From contig VFIW01000017.1 in the NCBI GenBank assembly GCA_006386115.1, forward strand, positions 62,001-126,000: a stretch of DNA of 64,000 bases, read 5' to 3'. Below are positions 45,376 through 55,268 of the stretch, one piece after another (position 1 is the stretch's first letter; each line of letters opens with the position of its first letter). The notes below the pieces were generated by a model, which worked only from the letters and a program-made list of their open reading frames with translations, was not told the origin of the DNA and did no database searches. Position numbers and translations under genes: made by a program. This DNA comes from Globisporangium splendens. Taxonomy: Eukaryota; Oomycota; Peronosporomycetes; Pythiales; Pythiaceae.

Positions 45376-46050
45376 ATGGCGCCCTGCATCCGCTCCACGA
45401 TGGCGCTCGCGCTTCTGAGCGCAGTCGCCGTCCACGCGCAGCACAAGGTGCTGTACCCCGAGCCGTTCTACCTCGTCGACGGCGACGAAGCCCAGTCGGC
45501 CCCCGTGGCGCATCTCGAGGAGCAGGGCATCAAGACGAGCGCCGATGTCTCGGACTTCATGAAGCAGAAGGGGTACGCGAACTTGCGCGCGATGCTGGAC
45601 GACCAGAAGCTCTACAGTGTGAACCCGGACGCGCTCGACGAGTGCGGGTACACGGATCCGAAGGTCGAGTCGCAACCTATCCCGGTAACCAACTCCTTCA
45701 TCTCCACGGGGTACATCTTCAATGGACCCTGCGAGGTGTGGCTCGACGACCTCAAGGTCATGTCGGACAAGAACTGCCACACAAAGTATCCCGGCACGAA
45801 CTTTGTGGTCGACTACAGTTCGTGCAAGGGCTCGTGCATGCTGCGGTGGTACTGGCTCGGCATCCAGCCCGTGAACGAGACGTACTCGTGGCAGGTGTAC
45901 AAGGTCTGCGTGTCGCTGCTGGGGGATGGCGTCCAGAGCTCAGAGACTCCGGCGCCACCCATCGAAGCCCCGACACCGACCACTGAAGCTCCAGGAAAAG
46001 GCAAGGCGGCGAAAAGCGACTGGGGTTGGCTCGAGCTTCTCTGGTCATAA
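45376..46050 (+). CDS. AA17-family LPMO-like protein, copy A (brace histidines missing)
   Basis: This is a 224-residue single-exon secreted protein and the only plus-strand member of the array. The signal peptide ends AVAVHA, but the next residues are QH instead of H, so cleavage at the usual place leaves Gln at the N-terminus. The family block TGYTHDGPCEVW reads TGYIFNGPCEVW, so the second predicted copper-brace His is replaced by Phe. The remaining framework is kept: YPEPFYLVDG, ADVSDFMKQKGYANLRAM, NCH, DYSSCKGSC, RWYWLGI and SWQVYKVC. The C-terminal tail (about 40 residues) is Pro/Thr-rich. It is thus most likely a non-catalytic relative, perhaps sugar-binding. The ORF itself shows no decay. 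Confidence 0.85.
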   Translation: MAPCIRSTMALALLSAVAVHAQHKVLYPEPFYLVDGDEAQSAPVAHLEEQGIKTSADVSDFMKQKGYANLRAMLDDQKLYSVNPDALDECGYTDPKVESQPIPVTNSFISTGYIFNGPCEVWLDDLKVMSDKNCHTKYPGTNFVVDYSSCKGSCMLRWYWLGIQPVNETYSWQVYKVCVSLLGDGVQSSETPAPPIEAPTPTTEAPGKGKAAKSDWGWLELLWS

Positions 46051-46724
46051 ATGAGAGCGACTAGGAGTCTACCGGCGCGCAGGCTGAGTCATTCATGGCA
46101 CAGCCCAGATGGCTCCGGTGGCTAGCTCATTATAGTGTGATGCCATGGAGTGAGTTCCGTGGGAGATTATTCAAGTACTAAGATAGGTAAACGCACAATA
46201 GTTGATAAAAATCTGTCGTCGGTTGTGCGCAGGCAAGAAATATCAAGAAGATTTGTATGTTGTACTGTTGCCAGCCATGCGTGTTTCTGATGCCGACCAT
46301 ATTGAAGATTGAGTGCTCGCCTTGCGTACAGCTTGAATAAGCACGTCAACGAGAGTGGCAACGATATAGTGAACTGGACAGCTCGAATCGACTTCGACTC
46401 GATACCCATTCGTTATTTACATGGAACCAGACGCCTGTGCGACTAGAAAATAGCAGATCTTCAAAACTGGGGACGGTTGCTCCATTCCGGTGGCAATTAT
46501 TACAGTTGCTAGTGCGGCTTGCATCACAAACACTTTTCTATGCACTAGTACTTCACGAATGCGTGACTCCGCTTTGGTTGTTATCCCATCACAGGGATCA
46601 TAAGAGCACCTTGCTGACGCAATTACATGACAAAGTGGATTGAATCATTGGCGATACTGTGTTTCGATATATGAGACGCTCGCTACATGAGTGGCTGGAG
46701 TCATTGTCTACATGGATACTGCAC
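46051..46724. other. Intergenic, no gene seen
   Basis: This AT-richer spacer lies between convergent AA17 copies A and B. Only short ORFs are present, with no recognisable product or repeat. Confidence 0.5.
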
Positions 46725-47603
46725 TTACTTTTTCGAGCTCTTGACCTTGCACTTTGGATCCATGGCAGCTGGAGACGTAGTGTTCTTGGTTGGAGCCGCA
46801 GTAGGCTTGACGGTCTTCGGAGTAGCAGCTGGGGTCTTCGTGGTCGGCTTTGGGGTCACCGCATCAGCGTCAGCGTCAGCCCCGACCGTGTCCTTGCTTG
46901 GCTTCTTGGTACTTGGCGCCTTCGTGGTCGCAGCTGGCGTCTTCGCTGTGCTTCCCGCCGTGTTGCTCATCGAGAACGGCGCAGAGGTCGGCTTGAGGTA
47001 CGTAGTCTTGACCCCCTTCGAGATCGATGGACCGTCACCCGTGAGCGCGATACAGTTCTTGTACACCTGCCACGACCACTTCTTCTTGAGGAAGCGCAGT
47101 CCGAGCCAGTACCAGTGCATCGTGCACTTGCCCTTGCAGTTGCTGTAGTCGATCTTGGTGGTGTTGCTCACCTGTTCGTGGCAGTTGTCGCCCGCGAGGA
47201 CCTTGACGTCGTCGATCCAGACCTCGCACGGACCCACATGGGTGTACCCGGTCGTGCGCATCGTGCTGTCCTTGGGGATCGGCTGCGAGCCCTTACTCGG
47301 GTCCGTGTACCCGCAGAGAAAGTTGTTCGCGTTCGAGTTGACCTTGTAGAGCTTCTCGTCGTCCATGAGGTCGCGGAGCGTGTTGTATCCCTTCTCCTTC
47401 ATGAAGCCGTTGACGCTCGCGCTCGTCTTGACGCCGTTCTTCTCGAGGAACGACAGCGGAGCCCAGTACGTGGCTTTCTTGGGCACGGTCCAGTTGGGCT
47501 TGGGTACCTCGACCGCTTGGTGGGCGTGCACCGTGGACGCAGGCAGCATGGCGCCGCACACGAGCACCGACGCGGCGAGAAGCGACTGCAGGTACGCGAC
47601 CAT
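46725..47603 (-). CDS. AA17-family LPMO, copy B, with long Thr/Pro/Lys-rich tail
   Basis: This is a 292-residue single-exon secreted protein. Signal-peptide cleavage after STVHA exposes the N-terminal copper-ligand His (HQAVEVPKP). The second predicted brace His is in GYTHVGPCEVW. The core continues through DNCHEQ, DYSNCKGKC, HWYWLGL and SWQVYKNC. After about residue 185 comes a 100-residue tail of Thr, Pro, Lys and Ala with repeated TPKPTTK/ATPKTVK units, likely O-glycosylated and extended, ending in a basic KVKSSKK. The core is the most diverged of the active-looking copies (for example the EQVSNTTK loop, which has an N-glycosylation site). Family knowledge points to oxidative attack on plant cell-wall pectin; activity here is inferred. 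Confidence 0.87.
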   Translation of the reverse strand: MVAYLQSLLAASVLVCGAMLPASTVHAHQAVEVPKPNWTVPKKATYWAPLSFLEKNGVKTSASVNGFMKEKGYNTLRDLMDDEKLYKVNSNANNFLCGYTDPSKGSQPIPKDSTMRTTGYTHVGPCEVWIDDVKVLAGDNCHEQVSNTTKIDYSNCKGKCTMHWYWLGLRFLKKKWSWQVYKNCIALTGDGPSISKGVKTTYLKPTSAPFSMSNTAGSTAKTPAATTKAPSTKKPSKDTVGADADADAVTPKPTTKTPAATPKTVKPTAAPTKNTTSPAAMDPKCKVKSSKK

Positions 47604-48529
47604 TGTTTTGTCTTGTCTGCTGGTGGTGGCCGACTGGCGAGTGCGCGGATGGTGGTCAAAGCAGAAGTGAGCGAACGAATGGCACGTTTTTGCTATTTGG
47701 TCCTGCCCATGAGCACGGAGCTCCTCGGTGAGGCGATGTATGCAGTCGCATGTGGCACCAACTGATCAAGAGAAAGTTGCTGAAGACCATGTGGTTGGGT
47801 ACATGTCCCTGTCTAAAGACACTAAGGTTGTGACTCGCACGACCTCTATAGTGGTTACAAGAGGGAAGAAAAGCTGGATTTGTTGTCGCTTTCATTCTCA
47901 GTTTTTTGAGAACCGACCAAGTTCGTTCGAGATGTAATATCCGGAATAGTCACCCGTCGACGACAATCTTTGGGTTCTGCGCTTGCAAACTCATCATCGG
48001 TGCATTTTCAGTGATTCTCTCGTTCCACGAAGCGGTAGGATCGACATGATCGCTTAATAGCTTGCCTTCTCTCTCTGAAGCGACAGCAACCACTCAGCAT
48101 GTCAAGCAACCGCTAACGTCCCCATCACGACTCAGGACATCCTAAGGTTCGGCTTTTTTAGCGCCTTCGTGAGCGGCGCCGAGAGGATTTGTTCTCATTT
48201 TCCTTAACCAACCATAACGTCGCTGTTGCATTGTCCGTAACAGTAACTCGTCCACGATTACATTTGAGCTCCTGCACTTGAGAACTAATCATCGCGGCGA
48301 CAGAGCTCTGAACTCGAAACTCCTAGTGAAATAATGTTTGGCTTTTTACAGCGCATGGTGACTTCGAGGGCGGTGTCCTGCATGGGAATGAGGGATCCTT
48401 ACTGCCTCCTGACAACAACTGGAGCTATTACTGTATGCACAAAAGGATCGTGTTCATTGTTATTGTTTGTTCCATTGAAGCTGCTGGCACGACAACGAGG
48501 CGATCGGATGACTGTATGCACACGATACA
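47604..48529. other. Intergenic, no gene seen
   Basis: This lies between AA17 copies B and C and contains the promoter of B. No ORF with recognisable homology, repeat or RNA gene is found. Confidence 0.5.
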
Positions 48530-49294
48530 CTAATTGAGGGACTTCTTGACGCTGCACTTTGAGATCGTGGCTGGGATCGTGGACGCAGCTGCTGGAGCAT
48601 CGCTGCTCCCTTCGCCGTCGTCGTACGAACCTTCCTGCCCAACCGACCCGGACGAGACGGGGTCCGCAGTCGTTGGAGCTGGCGCCTTGGTGGTTGCAGC
48701 TGGAGTGCTCGATGAGGAGGATCCCGAGGCTTCGCCCGAAAGCGAGACACACTCCTTGTAAATCTGCCACGAGTATCGCTTCTTCAGGTAGCGCACACCG
48801 AGCCAGTACCATCGCAGCGTACACGAGCCCTTGCAGGAGCTGTAGTCGAGCGGAAAGGTCTTGCCCGGGAACTTGTCATGGCAGTTGTCGCCCGACATGA
48901 CCTTGACGTCATCAAGCCACACTTCGCATGGTCCATCGTGAGTGTACCCGGTCGAGCGAATGATTCCCGTCGTGGGTATCGGCTGCGACTCGTACGTTGG
49001 GTCCGTGTATCCGCACTCGAAGAGCGCGTCCGTGTTGACTTCGTAGAGCTTCTCGTCGTCCATCAACGCGCGCAGGTTCGCGTACCCCTTCTGTTTCATG
49101 AACCCGGCGACATCGGCGCTCGTGTTCACGCCCTGGTTCTCGAGGAATGCGAGCGGCTTCCATTGCGCGTCCTTGCCGTCGACGAGGAAGAACGGCTCGG
49201 GGAAGATCATCATCTGGTGCGCATCGACGACGACACCTGCGGCACCGAGCGCCGCGGCAGCGACTGCGAGCGTGGGGACGAAACTTGGGGTCAT
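48530..49294 (-). CDS. AA17-family LPMO, copy C
   Basis: This is a 254-residue single-exon secreted protein. The signal peptide ends VVVDA and the mature protein begins HQMMIFPEPFFLVDG, giving the N-terminal copper-ligand His. The second predicted brace His is in GYTHDGPCEVWLD. Conserved Cys blocks are FECGYTD, DNCH, DYSSCKGSC and IYKEC. The core is closest to copy A (shared PEPF-LVDG and MKQKGYANLRA), which suggests that A arose from a C-like gene. A Ser/Thr/Ala/Asp-rich tail of about 65 residues follows, ending CSVKKSLN. It is on the same strand as B and D to G. Confidence 0.9.
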   Translation of the reverse strand: MTPSFVPTLAVAAAALGAAGVVVDAHQMMIFPEPFFLVDGKDAQWKPLAFLENQGVNTSADVAGFMKQKGYANLRALMDDEKLYEVNTDALFECGYTDPTYESQPIPTTGIIRSTGYTHDGPCEVWLDDVKVMSGDNCHDKFPGKTFPLDYSSCKGSCTLRWYWLGVRYLKKRYSWQIYKECVSLSGEASGSSSSSTPAATTKAPAPTTADPVSSGSVGQEGSYDDGEGSSDAPAAASTIPATISKCSVKKSLN

Positions 49295-50530
49295 GAGTGC
49301 TTATGGAGTGTCCCTATGAAGAGCTACTTATGAGAGTGCTCGCCATTGCGATCGAGAGAGAATTGCGTCGCTGTAGGGTGGGAGGAGAGTTCGCGCATCG
49401 CACATGACGTCGGGACACTGACACGCAACCGGTTATCAGGAAGAAAGAGGCACGGACGCAGAGTAAAGGAGCGCCTGTTCTGTCAAACCGTCTGGTATCA
49501 GAGCATGCTTACGAGCGATTATTTCCCAATACAACCGCTCATAATCGAGTGTTTACCCGCATCCAAATTGGAGCGCGCGTGCGTTTAGATCTGGATGACA
49601 TTCAGTCGTTTGGGAGGTGAATAGAAGTCCGATCGGAGTCAGTCCAGTTGCTGTTGCTGTTGTTGCAGCTCAAGCCGATCGCCGACTGCATCTCACTTCT
49701 CTTGAGCTCGCTTTATCACGCGGAAGTGTTGAGGGCGTTGCAGGCGCCAGTATTTCGCCGGGTGGGGAGAGAGAGCCACAGAGAATCGCGACCGTTGCTG
49801 CCAACTCGCCGCCGACCTCCTGAAGTTCGTTCGGAGCGGATGGACGCTTTCCAGCTGCCATAGAAATGCAAACCGTCCACTTCAAGCGCTAAGACACACG
49901 AACGAAATGTTGACAGAGCGCCTCCTCTCTAGATTCACGACAACACGGCAACTTTGAGCGGTGAGCATATTCTCCTGTGCATCCTTTCGCGTTCCGACTG
50001 TAGCAATTTCACGCTTCTGGTCAGGCTGCGACATGGGTCTCGGCGAGCTCAAGTAGAGACAGCTTACAGTCTAACCTCCATTTTAATCACAGTGGAATCG
50101 ATCGGTTATGAGAAGGTATCATACCATCTCAGACACTAACTCGTCCTCTATGCTTTGAAACAACTTCATTTTTTGCCACTTTCATCCGAGTAGCTTTGTT
50201 CTTGAAGGTTATGTAAAGGGAGTGGTGACTCAGCTACCGCGGCTCGAAATGGAGGACACACTGCACACCAGTGAGCTCAGTGCACTAATATTAATAAGTG
50301 AGTGGGTCGCTCCTACCCAAGTGACGCAATTGCGAGCGCGACAAGTGCATTCGAACTTTCAGACAAGCGTATGCGTTATAACAGGTGCTTTCAATGTATA
50401 AATCGAAAAAGGAGAAAACGAATGACTTATCCAAACACTGACGATATGCTGTCAAGCATATCTCGCGACGGCAACTTTCAACTTCTCATTATTCTGCTCA
50501 ATTCGTTAATGTCCATTTAAAAGGTACACT
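49295..50530. other. Intergenic, no gene seen
   Basis: This 1.2-kb spacer lies between AA17 copies C and D. Short ORFs only; I see no recognisable product, tRNA or clear repeat. Confidence 0.5.
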
Positions 50531-51151
50531 TTAGACTTGCGTGGTATTGGCTGCTGGCTCAAACTCGGGCTCCTCCTCCAGAAGACGCTTGCCGCCAAGC
50601 GGCACGCACTCCTTGTACACTTGCCACGAGTACTTGCCCTTCAAAAAGCGGATGCCCATCCAGTACCAGCGCAACGTGCACGAGCCCTTGCACGCCGCGT
50701 AGCTCATGGTGTGGGTCTTGCCGGGGAAGTCATTGTGGCAGTTGGAGCCCGACAAGACCTTGGTGTTGTCGAGCCACACCTCGCACGGACCGTCGTGCGT
50801 GTACCCCGTGGTGCGGAAGTTGGCCGGGATCGGCTGGCGCGCACCGTTCTTGTTGGTGTACCCGCACTCGAAGTCGGCGTTCGAGTTGACCTTGTACGCC
50901 TTCTTGTCGTCCATGAACGCGCGCAGCGAGTCGTAGCCCTTGGACTTGTAGTAGGCGTTGAAGTCTGCGGTGGTCTTGTAACCCTGGTTCTCGAGGAATG
51001 CGAGCGGCGACCATCGCTCGTCCTTGGTGGGGACGGTGAAGGTCGGGTTGGGCAGGATGATGAGTTGGTGGGCGTCGACAGCGGAGTCGTAGAGCGCTGC
51101 GGCGGAAACGACGGCGGCGAGGGCGAGCGATTTGACAGCAGACGGCGCCAT
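50531..51151 (-). CDS. AA17-family LPMO, copy D
   Basis: This is a 206-residue single-exon secreted protein; ATG 51151 is chosen because it starts a signal peptide (MAPSAVKSLALAAVVSAAAL, cleavage after SAVDA) at the same place as in F and G. The frame is open upstream to 51340, but those 63 residues lie before the signal peptide. The mature N-terminus is HQLIILPNPTF. The second predicted brace His is in GYTHDGPCEVWLDN, and the core continues with NCHNDFPGKTH, CKGSC, RWYWMGI and SWQVYKEC. The tail is short, with GGKRLLEEE shared with F and G, so D belongs to the same subgroup as E-G. One N-glycosylation site (NTT) lies near the end. Confidence 0.9.
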   Translation of the reverse strand: MAPSAVKSLALAAVVSAAALYDSAVDAHQLIILPNPTFTVPTKDERWSPLAFLENQGYKTTADFNAYYKSKGYDSLRAFMDDKKAYKVNSNADFECGYTNKNGARQPIPANFRTTGYTHDGPCEVWLDNTKVLSGSNCHNDFPGKTHTMSYAACKGSCTLRWYWMGIRFLKGKYSWQVYKECVPLGGKRLLEEEPEFEPAANTTQV

Positions 51152-52477
51152 TTTGGATGTCAGAGGGGTCGTGAGAGGAGCTTGGGCGTTTGTGCGGAAG
51201 CAGTCCGATTCGGAAATGACGAGTGCTCCAGCTCGACGGTCGCTAGTCCCACCGCGAAGGCTCAACCTGAAGGCAGTCGTGTGAGCTGCTGCTGGCATGT
51301 GTTGTTGTTGTTGCAAGCCTCTCCTTTTCTTTACATACATGCGAATCGCTTCGCTGTCACAATGATGCTAATCCCGGTGTTTGCCAGTTTGATGACAAAT
51401 GGTGTGATTCAATTAGATAACTGAATAGTGGTACCAAGGCGCAAAATATGGCTAGTTCTGCTGGGAGTACCGAGGGATCTTGCAGACAATTTCGTGACAA
51501 TAAGGCGACTACTGGTGTTATAACAGTCGATTCTGAGCTCTCAGTTGGCTATCGCGGTCGAGGAAAAGAAGTCTAAAGCAGAATGCTGCCTAATTCATCG
51601 GCAACAATAGTACATTTGGTTCATTTGGTATCTGGATCTCTTTTGTACCTGTTTTATCTAACTTGACGAATTGGCACCCTCCCCACTACTTTCAGCAGAA
51701 TAAAAAGTCTGATTATTACACACTCCCTCTGTGCGATCAGTGATCCAACTGGTGATTTCGATCTGTAGAGGTCGTGCAAGTTCAAATGGCAGCCACCAGA
51801 TGGCTCGCTGTCTCTTTTACGTGGCTCTTGCTGCGTGGAGAGAAAGCGTCAGCACTCGGAGGGTTCCCAACGTTTTCGTTGACCTGCTGCCCAGGTCTGA
51901 ATCGATTCTGAACTTCCAGATGACATAGGTACACATTGTGGATGTGTGTGGCAGATAAATAAAAGTCCGGTCAGTTCAAGAAAGAGGACCGCGCACAACT
52001 CGGCGAAAACAGATGGTCCCAATGAGCTCTTTGATGTGCCAGATTTGGCACTGGTTGTCAGAAATTGCCTGAGATTTCTATCTCATCTACTTAAATATCC
52101 AGGATACGCTGGGCTTCCTGTCCTGCAACGACCTCTCGATGTCGCAGCGAGTGCGATAGCGTTTTGGCGTAGTGCATCCGAGTTTTCATGACGTCGTTCG
52201 GTCAAGTATCAAGCAGCTCTCTCTCGTTTTCTTCCTCAAAGTGAGGTGGCGATGGTGTTGTCCAAAGCTTCCTGCTGCGTAAGCTACGAATACTAATCGA
52301 GTGGACGAAGTGGATTGTGCTGATGCCGAGCACCAGTGAGATCGACGGGACGTGCAAGCAGAGATTAATGACAAGAGTTTGTACCACAAAAAATTCTTTA
52401 CACAAAGATACACACTGGCAGCATTGGCTACATGTTCACTTTCAGCTACGCTGTTGGGCTGGAGAACAAAGCGATGT
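51152..52477. other. Intergenic, no gene seen
   Basis: This 1.3-kb spacer lies between AA17 copies D and E. It holds the promoter of D and the 3' flank of E. Only short ORFs are present and none is convincing. Confidence 0.5.
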
Positions 52478-53077
52478 TTAGACAGCCGTGCTGTTGCCGT
52501 CCTCAAGACGACGCGAGTTGCCGATCGGCACGCAGTTCTTGTACACCTGCCACGAGTACCGGTTCTTGAGGAAACGGATCCCCATCCAGTACCAGCGCAA
52601 TGTGCATGAACCCTTGCACGACGAGTAGTCGAGCTTGTGCGTCGTGCCTGGGAACTCCGAGTGGCAGTTCGTGCCCTTCATCACAAGGGTGTTGTCGAGC
52701 CACACCTCGCATGGGCCGTCGTGCGTGTACCCGGTAGAGCGGATCGTACCCGCTGGAATTGGTTGGCGTTTGCCGTTCTTGTTGGTCCACCCGCACTCGA
52801 AATCGCCGCCGTCGACCTTGTACGCCTTCTTGTCGTCCATGAACGCGCGCAGTGACTTGTAGCCCTTGGACTTGTAGTACCCAACAAAATCAGCGGTCGT
52901 CTTGTAGCCCTGGTTCTCAAGGAACGCGAGCGGGTTGAACTGCTCGGCGCGGGTCTTGACCGTGAACGTTGGCGCCGGGAGCATCACGTACTGGTGCGCA
53001 TCTGCCGCGTTGTGCAGCGCAGCACTGGAAACCAGAGCGCCGAAGGCAAGCGACTTGGTGGCGATCGATGGGACCAT
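52478..53077 (-). CDS. AA17-family LPMO, copy E
   Basis: This is a 199-residue single-exon secreted protein. The signal peptide ends NAADA and the mature protein starts HQYVMLPAPTF; the second predicted brace His is in GYTHDGPCEVWLD. From the mature N-terminus through QVYKNCVPIG the protein is identical to F and G, while the signal peptide and the tail (GNSRRLEDGNSTAV) differ. At nucleotide level the middle of E is closer to G than F is (see the conversion finding). This is essentially a minimal core enzyme with almost no C-terminal extension. Confidence 0.9.
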   Translation of the reverse strand: MVPSIATKSLAFGALVSSAALHNAADAHQYVMLPAPTFTVKTRAEQFNPLAFLENQGYKTTADFVGYYKSKGYKSLRAFMDDKKAYKVDGGDFECGWTNKNGKRQPIPAGTIRSTGYTHDGPCEVWLDNTLVMKGTNCHSEFPGTTHKLDYSSCKGSCTLRWYWMGIRFLKNRYSWQVYKNCVPIGNSRRLEDGNSTAV

Positions 53078-53951
53078 GCTGGACTGAGACCTGGAAACGC
53101 GAGGAGGATAGGGAGGTGTGTGAGGGAGCTAACCGATTTGGAAATGAGCGATTGATGCACTGGGCAAGTGGCAAGAGCAGCACAAGTTGTTAGAAGCAAG
53201 GCGACGGTCCTCTCTTAGAAGCTGAAGGAGCGTTCTACTCGGCTCTTTATGCATCTTCACATGCAATCACTCCATGATAGGCTTTGAATCGTGTGACGTT
53301 GTTACCCGGTAGAGAAGCCATGAGGCAAGCATATCAATGGAACCGTTCAGCTATTTAGTCGTCTTGCTGGCGTAAATTGCTGAGACTTAGCACACTGACT
53401 GTGATTACCGGCAAGCACGAGAGCGCGCCATGATGCAAAAAAGTGTCTGGTGCCTTCACCGAGTGGATCACTGTGGTGCCTCAATTCCACATGTTACTAC
53501 GGAGATCACCAACGTCATGCATTCCCTGGGAAGAGGTCTGGCATGGGGGCGGCCAGACGTTTACTAGGCAACTGCCGACTGAAGTTGCAGCACCACTCGA
53601 TGACGTCCTCCTTTTCCAGACAGAAGCTGCAATCTTACTGGGCAAAAGGCTATTGGCAACTTCAAATATGTGTATGGATTGAAAATGATTGTAACTTTTG
53701 ACAAGCTACTGGCGTCATGTGCACTATTTGGCCAGTATCACTCAGCATAAACTCCTATGTTTTGCCCCATAGACTTGGTGCCTTGATGCAGACATAAACC
53801 GTTCAATGAAAGGAAAGCATGTTGGAACGCAATGATATTTTTCTAATTACCAGCGATTTCTCTGTTTCACTGTATATATTTACATTGCAAAGAATAAAGC
53901 CAACTCATCCACTCCACTTCAACAAGCGTGTTCGCGCATCAACTGGGGCGA
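53078..53951. other. Intergenic, no gene seen
   Basis: This lies between AA17 copies E and F and contains the promoter of E. It has AT-rich stretches near 53800-53900 and no recognisable gene. Confidence 0.5.
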
Positions 53952-54590
53952 TTAGTTGACGATATGGTCGTGCGGCTGGTAAATCTCGGTGGAGTTGCCC
54001 TCGGCGATCTCCTCCTCAAGAAGACGCTTGCCACCAATCGGCACGCAGTTCTTGTACACCTGCCACGAGTACCGGTTCTTGAGGAAACGGATACCCATCC
54101 AGTACCAGCGCAACGTGCACGAGCCCTTGCACGACGAGTAGTCGAGCTTGTGCGTCGTACCTGGGAACTCCGAGTGGCAGTTCGTGCCCTTCATCACAAG
54201 GGTGTTGTCGAGCCACACCTCGCATGGGCCGTCGTGCGTGTACCCGGTAGAGCGGATCGTACCCGCTGGAATCGGCTGGCGCTTGCCGTTCTTGTTGGTC
54301 CATCCGCACTCGAAATCGCCGCCGTCGACCTTGTACGCCTTCTTGTCGTCCATGAACGCGCGCAGCGACTTGTAGCCCTTGGATTTGTAGTACCCAACAA
54401 AATCAGCGGTCGTCTTGTAGCCCTGGTTCTCAAGGAACGCGAGCGGGTTGAACTGCTCGGCGCGGGTCTTGACCGTGAACGTTGGCGCCGGGAGCATCAC
54501 GTACTGGTGCGCATCGGCCGATTCGAAGAGCGCGGCACTGGAGACTGCAGCGGCGAGCACGAGCGACTTGGTGACGACGGAAGGAGCCAT
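53952..54590 (-). CDS. AA17-family LPMO, copy F
   Basis: This is a 212-residue single-exon secreted protein, differing from G by one residue in the tail (EEEIAEG versus EEEVAEG). The signal peptide ends ESADA, the mature start is HQYVMLPAPTF, and the second predicted brace His is in GYTHDGPCEVWLD. Cys blocks are FECGWTN, GTNCH, DYSSCKGSC and YKNC, and RWYWMGIRF is present. The short tail GGKRLLEEE.. ends in QPHDHIVN. The gene pair F/G also shares 5' flanking sequence. Confidence 0.92.
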   Translation of the reverse strand: MAPSVVTKSLVLAAAVSSAALFESADAHQYVMLPAPTFTVKTRAEQFNPLAFLENQGYKTTADFVGYYKSKGYKSLRAFMDDKKAYKVDGGDFECGWTNKNGKRQPIPAGTIRSTGYTHDGPCEVWLDNTLVMKGTNCHSEFPGTTHKLDYSSCKGSCTLRWYWMGIRFLKNRYSWQVYKNCVPIGGKRLLEEEIAEGNSTEIYQPHDHIVN

Positions 54591-55040
54591 TGGAGTCGAT
54601 GGAGGAGCTCTGCACTGAATCGGGACGATCAGAGAATGAGCTCCTCAAGGCGAATGATTGCTCTCTGTAGAGAAGCGAGCGAGCGTGTGAAGGAGGATGC
54701 TCGCGTCATTAAGCCATGGTGGACGGTATAAACCCTTACAATTGCACGATGATCGTGCACCAGATGGTGCTGGAGAAATGGACAGCAGGATGTTTCAGAG
54801 GGAGAGTGATCAAGAGTCAGATCGGCACGAAAGACATTAGATCTAGCAAGAAGTGGGTGCTATTGAGAATCAAAGAACCAGTGATATGTAAATGGTATTA
54901 GTCGTTGGAGCTGTTCTGATATTTCTAGTCGGACTCTTTTGGTTTCCTATTCTGAAATTCTAGTCTCATATAGGGTCTCTATTGGACCAAATTAGTTTCC
55001 CATCAAGAAAGGAATGATGGGCTCGCACACATCGTGGTTT
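54591..55040. repeat. Duplicated 5' flank of AA17 copy F (partner at 60269-60690)
   Basis: The first 60 bp upstream of the ATG are nearly identical to the corresponding part of copy G (GGAGTCGATGGAGGAGCTCT and beyond). Looser similarity continues to a shared block ATAGGGTCT..CCATCAAGAAAG / ATAGGGTCT..ACCAAGAAAG near 54970-55010 and 60615-60655. This marks the duplication unit as gene plus about 400 bp of promoter. A short minus-strand ORF at 55279-54992 (95 residues, no homology recognised) overlaps its far end. Confidence 0.55.
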
Positions 55041-55268
55041 ACCAGTTCCCTCCACCCACGTTGTTGAGAGTTGTCGCTGAATTTGCCTCCCGAGAAGATG
55101 CTGACAACACTGTGTTGCAAGCGCCACATGACGTAGAGTTTTGTTCCTCCGATAGTATCAACAAAATACAGCTTGGAATCCTTTTTATCATGCGAATCGT
55201 TGTTTTCTGATGAAAGGGGTTCAAATACATCGTAGTCCTCATCACACCGCGTCATCCATTCCATGTGA

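Noticed and set aside
51152..51340. 63-residue N-terminal extension of AA17 copy D
   Set aside because: It would bury the signal peptide; ATG 51151 aligns with the start of copies F and G.
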